Below, in pieces: positions 7,514 through 14,304 of a stretch of DNA of 16,478 nucleotides. Position 1 is the first letter of the stretch; each line of letters starts with the position of its first letter. The DNA is from JABDCI01 sp964475835 (GTDB taxonomy: Bacteria; Verrucomicrobiota; Verrucomicrobiia; JABWAM01): positions 1 through 16,478 of the forward strand of contig CAYYYL010000049.1 of NCBI GenBank assembly GCA_964475835.1, written 5' to 3'. A program made the translations under genes and the position numbers. The notes beneath the pieces were generated by a model, which was not told where the DNA came from, did no database searches, and saw nothing but the letters and a program-made list of their open reading frames with translations.

Positions 7514-8206
7514 GTGAAAACCAAAATCCTCGTCATTGAAGACGATCCTCACATCCGACTGGGACTCGAAGAAGTTCTGAAGAGCGAACAGTTCGACGTC
7601 GCCGTCTGTGAGCGCGGCGACAAGGCTCTGGACGCCGTCGCCCACCACCGACCCCACCTCATCGTACTGGATGTCATGCTCCCGGGAATGAGTGGTTACG
7701 ATGTCTGCAAACAGCTCCGTGCAAAAAAAATCACCACCCCCGTCCTGATGCTCACCGCCAAGGGGCAGGAAATCGACAAGGTGGTGGGGCTCGATCTCGG
7801 CGCAGACGACTACGTGACCAAACCGTTCGGGGTTCGCGAACTTCTCGCGCGCATTCATGCCCTTCTTCGTCGTCGCACCTCGCAGGAGACCCCTTCAACT
7901 CCTGATAGCTCATTTGAAATTGGAGGTGCTTTGATCGATCCCAAAACCTTTCAGATTCGGAAGGGGAAAAAAGTGGAGGCCCTGACTTCACGAGAACTGA
8001 AACTCCTGCAGTTCCTTCATCAACATCGCGGCCAGGTCCTTTCCCGTGACCGATTGTTGAATGAGGTGTGGGGTTATGAATACGTGGGCACCACACGGAC
8101 CCTGGATCAAACCGTTGCCCAACTCCGAAAAAAAATCGGCGACGCCGGCCCAAATCCCAAATTTCTCCTCACCGTCCATGGTGTGGGCTATAAGTTGGAG
8201 GATTAG
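7514..8206 (+). CDS. OmpR/PhoB-family response regulator
   Basis: 230 residues from GTG 7514 (VKTKILVIEDD). The receiver domain (1-about 118) has the acidic pair D10/D11, the phosphorylation site D53 (LIVLDVMLPG), T81 and K103 (DDYVTKPF). A short linker (ETPSTPDSS) leads to a C-terminal winged-helix DNA-binding domain (about 133-230) with LTSRELKLLQFL, LNEVWGYEY and TVHGVGYKLED, typical of OmpR/PhoB. It is a DNA-binding transcription factor activated by the upstream histidine kinase. The open frame runs further back to a TTG at 7448, but that part is only translated repeat (Ser/Pro/Leu-rich), so the GTG is chosen. The start has no Shine-Dalgarno sequence because the repeat occupies that place. 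Target genes cannot be read from this window. Confidence 0.95.
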   Translation: MKTKILVIEDDPHIRLGLEEVLKSEQFDVAVCERGDKALDAVAHHRPHLIVLDVMLPGMSGYDVCKQLRAKKITTPVLMLTAKGQEIDKVVGLDLGADDYVTKPFGVRELLARIHALLRRRTSQETPSTPDSSFEIGGALIDPKTFQIRKGKKVEALTSRELKLLQFLHQHRGQVLSRDRLLNEVWGYEYVGTTRTLDQTVAQLRKKIGDAGPNPKFLLTVHGVGYKLED

Positions 8207-8231
8207 TGGATAGCGACGCTTCGTCGTCACC
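8207..8231. repeat. REP-like repeat, copy 2 (diverged)
   Basis: It begins at the base right after the response regulator stop codon. It matches the 12321 copy at 21 of 25 positions (TGGATAGCGACG, then CTTCGTCGTCACC). The stem is weakened by mismatches but a GACG/CGTC core remains. It faces an inverted copy at 8334-8358. Confidence 0.65.
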
Positions 8232-8255
8232 ACCTGTAGCGGCAGCAGATCGTGG

Positions 8256-8312
8256 ACAGGATTCACAGGATAAACATGATATCCAAAATCCTGTCGATCC
8301 TGTAAATTCTGT
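8256..8312. repeat. 57-bp dyad of six 9-mers (ACAGGAT type)
   Basis: Three direct 9-mers (ACAGGATTC, ACAGGATAA, ACATGATAT), a 3-bp centre CCA, then three 9-mers of the opposite orientation (AAATCCTGT, CGATCCTGT, AAATTCTGT). The halves are complementary at 21 of 27 positions, so the transcript could form a long imperfect hairpin. From memory, ACAGGAT/ATCCTGT repeats of this sort are dispersed in several bacterial phyla; this was not checked by a search. Confidence 0.8.
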
Positions 8313-8333
8313 CAAAAATTTGAGTCTTGCGGA

Positions 8334-8358
8334 GGCGACGACAGAGCATCCCCCTCCA
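8334..8358. repeat. REP-like repeat, copy 3 (inverted partner of copy 2)
   Basis: GGCGACGACAGAGC followed by ATCCCCCTCCA, in the orientation opposite to copy 2. It closely matches the 12359-12383 copy (CGACAGAGC core and CCCTCCA end). The palindromic stem is partly lost. A further short fragment, GTCGCCCTCC, sits at 8374-8383 just upstream of the next gene. Confidence 0.6.
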
Positions 8359-8407
8359 TTGTAAGCAAACCCTGTCGCCCTCCGTTTTTTGTGCTATCTT
8401 CAGCACC

Positions 8408-9742
8408 ATGACCCCCGCCGAGAAAGCACATGCCATTCGGGATTCCCTCCCTCCCCAGGGACTTTTTACGGACAAAACCTGGAGGATCGCACCCGACCCT
8501 TTTCCCTTGGATTCTAAGGTTTACGCGAAAATCGCCGACCTCGGCTCCCGGCTTCACGCATTCAACAAGGCCTGCAATCTCCTTTACCGCCAGAGTGTGG
8601 AAGGGAAACAACCCGCCTGGATTCATCACTACCTGGATGCCGGAAAACCGCCAGAACTCATGGCCGCCGCACGGGCGCCATCTTTTAAAAATGACGTTCC
8701 CCGCGTAATCCGTCCCGACATCCTCCTCACCGAAGAGGGATTCTCCATCACCGAACTCGACTCCGTTCCTGGCGGCATCGGCCTGACCGCATGGCTTCAG
8801 GCAGCCTACGCCAGCCTTCCCTCGGATTCAGATGCGGCCCCTGCCGTTGCAGAACGATTCATAGCCGCGCTCCGACATGACGCCCAACAGACAGGTGAAG
8901 AGATCATCGCCATCGTGATTTCCGAAGAATCACAGGACTATCGGCCTGAAATGCAATGGCTCGCCACGCTGGCACCCAACCTTTTACGAACCTGTCGTCC
9001 CGAAGATCTCACCTATCGCCCTGAAGGTGTTTTCTTGGAACAGAAACGTGTTTCATTGATCTACCGATTTTTTGAACTCTTCGATCTCCCGCAGATTGAG
9101 CGGCACGAGCGGATGATCATCGCCGCACGGGAAGGCCTTGTGAAGGTGACGCCTCCCTTCAAACCCCAGCTTGAAGAAAAACTTTGGTTTGCGCTTTTCT
9201 GGTTTCCCCAACTTTCCACCTATTGGCGGCGTGAACTCGGCGATCGTTATTTCCGGGATCTGAAAGAGGTGATCCCATTCACATGGATCCTCGACCCCCG
9301 CCCCCTTCCTCCCCACGCCGTCATTCCCCATCTCAACATCCATTCATGGGATGAAATGGGTGAGTTTTCACAAAAGGAGAGAAACCTCATTTTAAAAATC
9401 TCGGGGTTCTCCGACCAGGCCTGGGGCAGTCGCGGTGTCTTTGTGGGGAGTGACATGCCGCAATCGGAATGGAAGGAAAAGATCCGCCACGCCTTGGGAG
9501 CGTTCGAGGAATCCCCTTATATCCTTCAGCACTTTGCCAAAACCCGGCTTGTGGAACATGCGTGGCACGACTTCGAGTCGAAGACCCAGAAGGTGATGAA
9601 GGGACGTGTCCGTCTCTGCCCCTACTACTTTATTGAAAACGACAAACCCAGTTACGGAGGAACTCTTGCCACCGTCTGCCCCGCGGATAAAAAACTGATC
9701 CACGGGATGAAGGACGCGATCCTCACCCTGGCAGTTTCCTGA
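8408..9742 (+). CDS. Circularly permuted ATP-grasp-like protein (putative ligase)
   Basis: 444 residues from ATG 8408. The pattern resembles the glutathionylspermidine synthase-like, circularly permuted ATP-grasp ligases: RPDILLTEEGFSITELDSVPGGIG (about 102-125) as the Asp/Glu-rich substrate or metal strand, LILK330-ISG...WGSRGV (327-344) as the ATP-binding Lys and Gly-rich loop, SPYILQHF (369-376) as the hinge strand, and RLCPYYFI...YGGTLATV (402-423) as the metal-binding end. If right, it would form an amide bond using ATP on an unknown substrate. No amidase (CHAP) domain is attached, so it is not a full Gsp synthetase/amidase. There is no signal peptide, so it is cytoplasmic. It stands alone between repeats and a convergent gene, and context gives no substrate. 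The frame extends back to a TTG at 8327 through repeat DNA; ATG 8408 is preferred. Confidence 0.72.
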   Translation: MTPAEKAHAIRDSLPPQGLFTDKTWRIAPDPFPLDSKVYAKIADLGSRLHAFNKACNLLYRQSVEGKQPAWIHHYLDAGKPPELMAAARAPSFKNDVPRVIRPDILLTEEGFSITELDSVPGGIGLTAWLQAAYASLPSDSDAAPAVAERFIAALRHDAQQTGEEIIAIVISEESQDYRPEMQWLATLAPNLLRTCRPEDLTYRPEGVFLEQKRVSLIYRFFELFDLPQIERHERMIIAAREGLVKVTPPFKPQLEEKLWFALFWFPQLSTYWRRELGDRYFRDLKEVIPFTWILDPRPLPPHAVIPHLNIHSWDEMGEFSQKERNLILKISGFSDQAWGSRGVFVGSDMPQSEWKEKIRHALGAFEESPYILQHFAKTRLVEHAWHDFESKTQKVMKGRVRLCPYYFIENDKPSYGGTLATVCPADKKLIHGMKDAILTLAVS

Positions 9743-9750
9743 TCCAGTCG

Positions 9751-10275
9751 CTACCGCTTCACATAGAGCGTCCACTCAACCAACATGTGATATTGGGGGA
9801 TATTGGGACGCGCCATTAAACCGGCTCTGGCCTGTTCGGGGATCAATTCACTTCCTTTGAAGGAAAAGTCATGCAAAGGGGAATACCCCACAATGTGTAA
9901 TTTTGCATAGTTTCCCTCCACCGTCCTTACCGCAAGGGTTGTCCCTTCCGCCATCGTTCGCGCCTCAGGCCCATCCACCACCTTTTCCGTCCCGTAGGAC
10001 ATGGCAGCAAGATCGGATCCCTTGAGGGTTTCATACCCCCCCGCGGGAACGAGCGCGATTCCCGCGCCGGGCCGAACCTCCAGATAACGCTCCGTATCCG
10101 TTGCGTATCCGAAAAACAGGTCGCTTTGAGGTGGGGACCCCACTTGATCGGTTTCGATATCCCACATGAACGTTCCCGGAAACACCGTCCGGCCGGAAGT
10201 CTCCCGATATCGGGTGCCACAGCCAAAAAGAAGCGAGATCAACAGACACCATCCGATGAAAGGAAGAGTTCTCAT
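9751..10275 (-). CDS. Small putative lipoprotein of unknown function
   Basis: 174 residues. The N-terminus MRTLPFIGWCLLISLLFGC is a lipoprotein signal with a lipobox LFGC and Cys19 as the predicted acylated residue. The mature part is about 155 residues and beta-rich. It holds GTFMWDIETD (about 34-43), an RYLEVRPGAGIAL segment (about 63-75) and GTTLAVRTVEGNYAKLHIVGYS (about 110-131), with Gly/Tyr/Trp spacing that suggests a small beta-sandwich. No family name is recognised. Its stop lies 8 bp from the stop of the convergent ATP-grasp-like gene, and its start is 85 bp from the divergent argH start. It probably faces the periplasm as an outer- or inner-membrane anchored protein. No strong Shine-Dalgarno sequence is visible. 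Confidence 0.75.
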   Translation of the reverse strand: MRTLPFIGWCLLISLLFGCGTRYRETSGRTVFPGTFMWDIETDQVGSPPQSDLFFGYATDTERYLEVRPGAGIALVPAGGYETLKGSDLAAMSYGTEKVVDGPEARTMAEGTTLAVRTVEGNYAKLHIVGYSPLHDFSFKGSELIPEQARAGLMARPNIPQYHMLVEWTLYVKR

Positions 10276-10360
10276 GGACCCATTTTAGTGAAAAAAACGC
10301 CCGTTCCAACCCCCTATTTGTTTGCTTGCATCCAGAGCTTTCCCAGTCCATGCCTATTTT

Positions 10361-11773
10361 GTGGCAACCTCCAAACCTCTTTCCCGAAGCGGACGCTTCA
10401 AGACGGGTCCATCCGAAGAAGTTCGCGCTTATTCTGAATCTGTTTCCTTCGACTGGCGGCTCTACCGTCAGGACATCGCGGGATCGATCGCGCACGCCAC
10501 CATGCTGGCGAAGGTGGGCATCCTCACCAAGCGCGAAAAGGACCAGATCGTTCACGGCCTTAAGCAGATCGAAGCCGAAATCCTTGAGGGACGTTTCAAG
10601 TGGAATCCCGATCTCGAGGATGTTCACATGAACATCGAGGCGACCCTGACCTCCCGCGTGCCTTGCGCCGCAAAACTGCACACTGCCCGCAGCCGCAACG
10701 ACCAGGTGGCCACCGACATGCGGCTCTGGCTGCGCGACGAAATCCGGATCGTCCACGCACGCATCCGCGGTTTACAGTCCGCCCTTGTCGATCTCGCCGA
10801 GCGCACCCGCATGCAGCTCCCGCACTCCGATCTTCGATTCCTGCCCATCCCCGGCTACACCCACCTCCAACGCGCCCAACCCATCCTGGCAGCCCATCAT
10901 CTCCTGGCCTATGTGGAGATGCTGGAACGCGATTTTGACCGCTTCACCGACTGCGGCCGACGCGCCAATGTATCACCTCTCGGATCCAGCGCCATTGCAG
11001 GCACGAGTCTTCCCATCGACCGGCATTTCACCGCAAAAGCCCTCGGCTTCGGACGGGTTGGCACGAACTCCATCGATTCCGTTAGCGATCGGGATTTTAT
11101 CGCCGAATTTTTATTTGCCGCAGCCCTGACAGGAATTCACCTCTCCCGTCTCGCCGAGGATCTCATCATCTGGTCCACCGTCGAGTTTGGTTTCATCACC
11201 ATTGCAGATTCCCACACCACCGGTTCCTCGCTCATGCCGCAGAAGAAGAATCCCGATGTGGCCGAACTCGGCCGTGGAAAATCAGGACGCCTTCTTGGAA
11301 ATCTTGTCTCCTCGCTCGCCACTCTGAAGGGTCTCCCGATGACGTACAACCGCGATCTCCAGGAGGACAAGGAGCCGCTCTTTGACTCCGCTGACACGCT
11401 CACCTCCACTCTTTCGGTTTTTGCAGGAATGATCCGGGCAACTCACTTCAATCAGGAGACCTGTCTCACTGCCGTTTCCGATCCCACCCTGCTTTCCACC
11501 GAACTCGTGGACCACCTTGTTCGCAAAGGAGTCCCCTTCCGCGAAGCTCACCATGCCGTGGGAAGCGCCGTGCAACTGGCCGAACACAAAGGCAGGAAAC
11601 TCGACGAATTGCAGCCCTCGGAATGGGACAGCGTCCATCCCCTGTTCGGAGACGAAGTCACCAACTGTCTCAATGTGTACGAAGCCCTCTGCGCCCGCGA
11701 CAAACTTCCTGGGTCACCCGGTCAAAAGCAGGTTGAAAAACAACTGGCAGCCTGGAAGAAAAAACTGAAGTAA
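10361..11773 (+). CDS. argH: Argininosuccinate lyase
   Basis: Last step of arginine biosynthesis: splits L-argininosuccinate into arginine and fumarate, in the cytosol as a homotetramer. 470 residues from GTG 10361, the normal ArgH size. It belongs to the fumarase/aspartase superfamily: the signature GSSLMPQKKNP is at 288-298 with the catalytic Ser in the mobile loop, His168 is in GYTHLQRAQP, HTARSRND (107-114) is the substrate loop, and GSIAHATML is near 41-49. The N-terminus SRSGRFKTGPSEEV aligns with the family's usual WGGRF start, but the Trp-Gly are replaced by Arg-Ser. No in-frame ATG is suitably placed, and the open frame reaches a TTG at 10322. GTG 10361 gives a normal length. No Shine-Dalgarno sequence is seen. 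The gene stands alone; no other arg genes are in the window. Confidence 0.95.
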   Translation: MATSKPLSRSGRFKTGPSEEVRAYSESVSFDWRLYRQDIAGSIAHATMLAKVGILTKREKDQIVHGLKQIEAEILEGRFKWNPDLEDVHMNIEATLTSRVPCAAKLHTARSRNDQVATDMRLWLRDEIRIVHARIRGLQSALVDLAERTRMQLPHSDLRFLPIPGYTHLQRAQPILAAHHLLAYVEMLERDFDRFTDCGRRANVSPLGSSAIAGTSLPIDRHFTAKALGFGRVGTNSIDSVSDRDFIAEFLFAAALTGIHLSRLAEDLIIWSTVEFGFITIADSHTTGSSLMPQKKNPDVAELGRGKSGRLLGNLVSSLATLKGLPMTYNRDLQEDKEPLFDSADTLTSTLSVFAGMIRATHFNQETCLTAVSDPTLLSTELVDHLVRKGVPFREAHHAVGSAVQLAEHKGRKLDELQPSEWDSVHPLFGDEVTNCLNVYEALCARDKLPGSPGQKQVEKQLAAWKKKLK

Positions 11774-11987
11774 CGTTTTTTCGTCCGTTTCTAGATCTTT
11801 AGGGCGTTTTTAATAAAACTGTAGCGGCTTTTGAGACTGAAGCATTGAAACGTTAAAAAATCTGTTGGAGGGCGACGCTCTCCATTTTTCAAAACAAACG
11901 GGTTTCCACACTCCTTGAGTCCGCTTCACGATGAAGCTACGTTTCGGCCATCGAAAATTATAAAACGCGCCGAACGCTCCGCCCCCT
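11774..11987. other. Intergenic region between convergent argH and LpxB-N gene
   Basis: 214 bp, AT-richer than the flanking genes, with scattered T-runs (GTTTTTT, GTTTTTAAT). Apart from a truncated REP-like element that forms a hairpin with flanking T-runs, no gene or RNA structure is recognised. Confidence 0.5.
11866..11889. terminator. Likely terminator built from a truncated REP-like repeat
   Basis: TGGAGGGCGACGCTCTCCA folds with TGGAG pairing CTCCA. On the plus strand TTTTT follows at once (11885-11889), fitting termination of argH about 95 bp after its stop. On the minus strand ACAGA then six T follow, which could serve the convergent glycan operon. The first 14 bases match the REP-like family; the second half of the repeat is missing. 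Confidence 0.4.
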
Positions 11988-12311
11988 CTACTCGGCCTCG
12001 TGCGCACGCAGGGCATTTCTGCGTTCTTTAAGGGCGAATTTAAGATTCCTTGTGTAGGGAATCCATGTGAACAAATACGCAAAAATGAAGACCGAGTCCC
12101 GTTGGTGAACCGCGTAGATCAGCAAACAGAGGGATCCCAAAAGGCTGCAGTACCAGAAAGCCAGGGGCACCACAACCTTCCTTTCCTTTTCGGTGGCAAT
12201 CCATTGAATCACAAAACGCGAAAAAAAGACGACGTTGCCCACCCACCCCAGAATCTTCCAAAAGCTCCACGCAATACCCAGGAATTTGCCGTCGACGAAT
12301 AAAAAGTCCAT
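11988..12311 (-). CDS. LpxB N-terminal-domain (LABN) small membrane protein
   Basis: 107 residues from ATG 12311 (MDFLFVDGKFLGIAW). It matches the lipid A biosynthesis N-terminal domain pattern: WSFWKILGWVGNVVFFSRFVIQWIATEK (about 15-42), then VVPLAFWYCSLLGSLCLLIYAVHQRDSVFIFAYLFTWIPYTRNL. Three membrane segments are predicted, near 19-36, 47-67 and 69-87. Stand-alone LABN proteins are usually found beside GT2 glycosyltransferases in lipid A or surface-glycan loci and are thought to help polyprenyl- or lipid-linked sugar transfer; the biochemical role is not established here. It follows the GT2 gene by 72 bp, and that gap is filled by an inverted repeat pair. The frame is open back to a GTG at 12347, but those extra residues (MATTERRPPKS) are translated repeat and are rejected. 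Confidence 0.88.
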   Translation of the reverse strand: MDFLFVDGKFLGIAWSFWKILGWVGNVVFFSRFVIQWIATEKERKVVVPLAFWYCSLLGSLCLLIYAVHQRDSVFIFAYLFTWIPYTRNLKFALKERRNALRAHEAE

Positions 12312-12320
12312 ATCAGATTT

Positions 12321-12345
12321 TGGAGGGCGACGCTCCGTCGTCGCC
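12321..12345. repeat. REP-like repeat, copy 5
   Basis: TGGAG, then the perfect stem GGCGACG / CGTCGCC with loop CTCCGT. It faces copy 6 at 12359-12383 across a 13-bp spacer, between two genes of one operon. Confidence 0.8.
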
Positions 12346-12358
12346 ACAACTCAAGCAA

Positions 12359-12383
12359 GGCCACGACAGAGCGTGGCCCTCCA
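12359..12383. repeat. REP-like repeat, copy 6 (inverted, compensated stem)
   Basis: The inverse of copy 5, matching at 22 of 25 positions. Its stem is GGCCACG / CGTGGCC, perfectly paired because both sides changed relative to GGCGACG / CGTCGCC; the loop is ACAGAG. It touches the GT2 stop codon (12384-12386), and a small hairpin AGGAGG-AAG-CCTCCT-type stem lies at 12386-12400 in the last GT2 codons. Confidence 0.8.
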
Positions 12384-13109
12384 TCAGGAGGAAGCCTCCT
12401 TCGTTTCCGCGATCTGATACCCCAGCCGGCGGCTTTTCATCCAACGAACTGCCAGCAAGTCCGCAAACGATTTAAAGAGCCGATTCCAGACGCCGTATTT
12501 GGATTCTCCAGCAAAGCGCTCCCGGGGTGTGATGGGCACTTCCACCACGGTTTTTCCTTCCATGCGAAACAGGGTGGGCAGAAACCGGTGGGCACCGCGA
12601 AAAAACTTGATCCCATCCAGGCATTCGCGTTTGAAGGCCCGATAAGTGCATCCGGCATCCGTGATCTGCTCATCGCTCAATTTATTGCGCACCCAGTTCG
12701 CAAGACGGGAGGAAGCCCGACGAACCCAATCGTCCGCACGCTCATGAACCCGCGACCCGCAAACACAATCCGCACCCTTTAAAGCCTCCAGAAATTTTGG
12801 GATATCCCGTGGATCATTCTGCAAATCTGCATCCAGAGTGAAAATCACATCCCCCCGAGCCGCCTTCATCCCGGCCGCAGACGCCGCAGTTTCACCACAA
12901 TTAAATGAGAATCGCTGCGCCCGCCAGCGTTTGTCGCGTTTCACTAGGTCGGAGAGAATCTCCCAGCTTCGATCACGGCTCGCGTCATCCGTCACCACCA
13001 CCTCATAATCCCCGGTTACACCCTTCATTGCTTCCGTGATCTCCGTGAAGAGACGCTCGAGGTTGTCCTCTTCGTTATAGACGGGAATGACCAGCGAAAG
13101 GTGCGGCAT
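12384..13109 (-). CDS. GT2 glycosyltransferase, polyprenyl-phosphate type
   Basis: 241 residues from ATG 13109 (MPHLSLVIPVYNEEDNL, the usual GT2 start). The GT-A fold shows VVVTDDASRDRSW (nucleotide site), FNCGETAASAAGMKAARGDVI and the metal-binding D-x-D region LDADLQNDP at about 102-110. A DPM1/ArnC-like CTYRAFKRECLD and GESKYGVWNRL end follows. Unlike ArnC or GtrB it has no C-terminal membrane helices, so it is a soluble or peripheral enzyme. It probably transfers a sugar from a nucleotide donor to undecaprenyl phosphate or a similar lipid at the inner membrane face. It lies between the aminotransferase gene (30-bp gap) and the LABN gene, a common pairing that suggests the two act together. 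The frame extends back to a TTG at 13136; ATG 13109 fits the family better. Confidence 0.92.
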   Translation of the reverse strand: MPHLSLVIPVYNEEDNLERLFTEITEAMKGVTGDYEVVVTDDASRDRSWEILSDLVKRDKRWRAQRFSFNCGETAASAAGMKAARGDVIFTLDADLQNDPRDIPKFLEALKGADCVCGSRVHERADDWVRRASSRLANWVRNKLSDEQITDAGCTYRAFKRECLDGIKFFRGAHRFLPTLFRMEGKTVVEVPITPRERFAGESKYGVWNRLFKSFADLLAVRWMKSRRLGYQIAETKEASS

Positions 13110-13139
13110 AAAACCGTGGTTGCCCGGGAGTCCCAATCC

Positions 13140-14279
13140 TTAAGCTGGAACCAGCTTCTTGGATTCGGGTTTCGTTTGAAATGCCGCAATCTGACGGCAC
13201 ACTTCATCCACTTCCGCCTCCGTCAATTTCGGAAAAATCGGCAGCGAAAGAATCCGGTCCACAAGCCGTTCCGTCACCGGAAGCGAAGGCAGATCCGAAT
13301 AAAGTCGGGTCATGGCAGGCTGTTTGTGATTCGGCACCGGATAGTGAACTCCCGTTCCAATCCCCTGTTCCTTCAAATGCTTGGCAAGCGCATCACGACG
13401 TTCCACCTGAACGACAAACATGTGATACACCGGCTCACATCCCGGGCGCTCGATCGGAAGCTCAACACCGGGAATGTCCTGCAGACGCTCGCGATACCAC
13501 GCAACCGCCTGACGCCGGCGCGCATTGAAATCATCCAGATGCTTCAACTGCTCGCGCCCCACCGCCGCCTGGATTTCGTTGAAGCGCATGTTGAATCCGA
13601 CAAATTCATGCACATACTTGTCCTTGCGTCCGTGATTGCGCCACATCCGCAACTTTTCGGCAATGTCGCCGTCGTTGGTGGTGATGCATCCACCATCCCC
13701 AAACACAGTCAGATTCTTGGATGGGAAAAATGAAAATGCGCCGAAGGGGGCGATGCCGCCCACTTTTCGGCCCTGCCACGCCGCGCCCTGCGCCTGCGCA
13801 CAATCCTCGATCCAGAACAACTTGTGCTTCTCCGCCACAGCCTTCACCCGGGCGATGTCCGCAGGATGACCATAAAGATGGACGGGAAGAATGCCCACCG
13901 TGCGGGGAGTGATCAAAGATTCAAGCTGCCGGACATCGAGAGTGTAGCTCTCATCCACATCGATGAAAATCGGTTTGGCGCCAACCTGGACGATGGGTTC
14001 GACACTGGGAAAAGCGGTGTGAGACGGCACAATGATCTCGTCCCCGGCTTTCACTCCCAGTGCGAGAAGCAGGAGATGAACCCCGGAGGTCCAGGAACTG
14101 GTCAGTACGCAGTGTTTGGTGCCCGTATGCGCAGCGAGTTCCTGTTCAAATGCCTGACATTCCTTGCCCAGAATGAAGTTCTCCGAATCCACCGCGGCAA
14201 GGATCTTCTGCTTGATGACGTCGTCGATATAAACGCGGGAAAGTGGAATTTTCACAGTTTGATATTTTGCCCTTCCCAT
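13140..14279 (-). CDS. DegT/DnrJ/EryC1-family PLP sugar aminotransferase
   Basis: 379 residues from ATG 14279. Type I-fold PLP enzyme that aminates a keto group of a nucleotide sugar, usually with glutamate as donor. Motifs: FILGKECQAFEQELA, GDEIIVPSHTAFPSVEPI, IEDCAQAQGA with D159 binding the PLP pyridine, and FSFFPSKNLTVFGDGG with the Schiff-base Lys at K188. The later FNMRFNEIQAAVG and HYPVPNHKQPA are also typical. The usual GT(A/D)AL phosphate loop near residue 63 reads SSWTSGVHL here. A GTG at 14255 would give MKIPLSRVYID, the commonest family N-terminus, so the start is uncertain. GTG 14303 is also open. It starts just after the GT4 stop (14305), so the genes are cotranscribed. It probably makes the amino sugar of the surface glycan. 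Confidence 0.93.
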   Translation of the reverse strand: MGRAKYQTVKIPLSRVYIDDVIKQKILAAVDSENFILGKECQAFEQELAAHTGTKHCVLTSSWTSGVHLLLLALGVKAGDEIIVPSHTAFPSVEPIVQVGAKPIFIDVDESYTLDVRQLESLITPRTVGILPVHLYGHPADIARVKAVAEKHKLFWIEDCAQAQGAAWQGRKVGGIAPFGAFSFFPSKNLTVFGDGGCITTNDGDIAEKLRMWRNHGRKDKYVHEFVGFNMRFNEIQAAVGREQLKHLDDFNARRRQAVAWYRERLQDIPGVELPIERPGCEPVYHMFVVQVERRDALAKHLKEQGIGTGVHYPVPNHKQPAMTRLYSDLPSLPVTERLVDRILSLPIFPKLTEAEVDEVCRQIAAFQTKPESKKLVPA

Positions 14280-14304
14280 AGGGGGAGTGCAAGCTTTCTG
14301 CACC

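Noticed and set aside
8256..8312. Plain intrinsic terminator of the response regulator
   Set aside because: The dyad has no T-run after it on the plus strand, and its 9-bp unit structure fits a dispersed repeat better; a terminator side-role is not excluded.
10350..10450. Frameshift at the argH 5' end (ATG 10350 in another frame)
   Set aside because: The frame starting at GTG 10361 already gives the conserved SGRF and SVSFDWRLY segments and a normal length; no frameshift is needed.
13101..13733. Plus-strand open frame of 210 codons over the aminotransferase and GT2 start
   Set aside because: Arg/His-rich antisense shadow; both minus-strand genes have complete family motifs.
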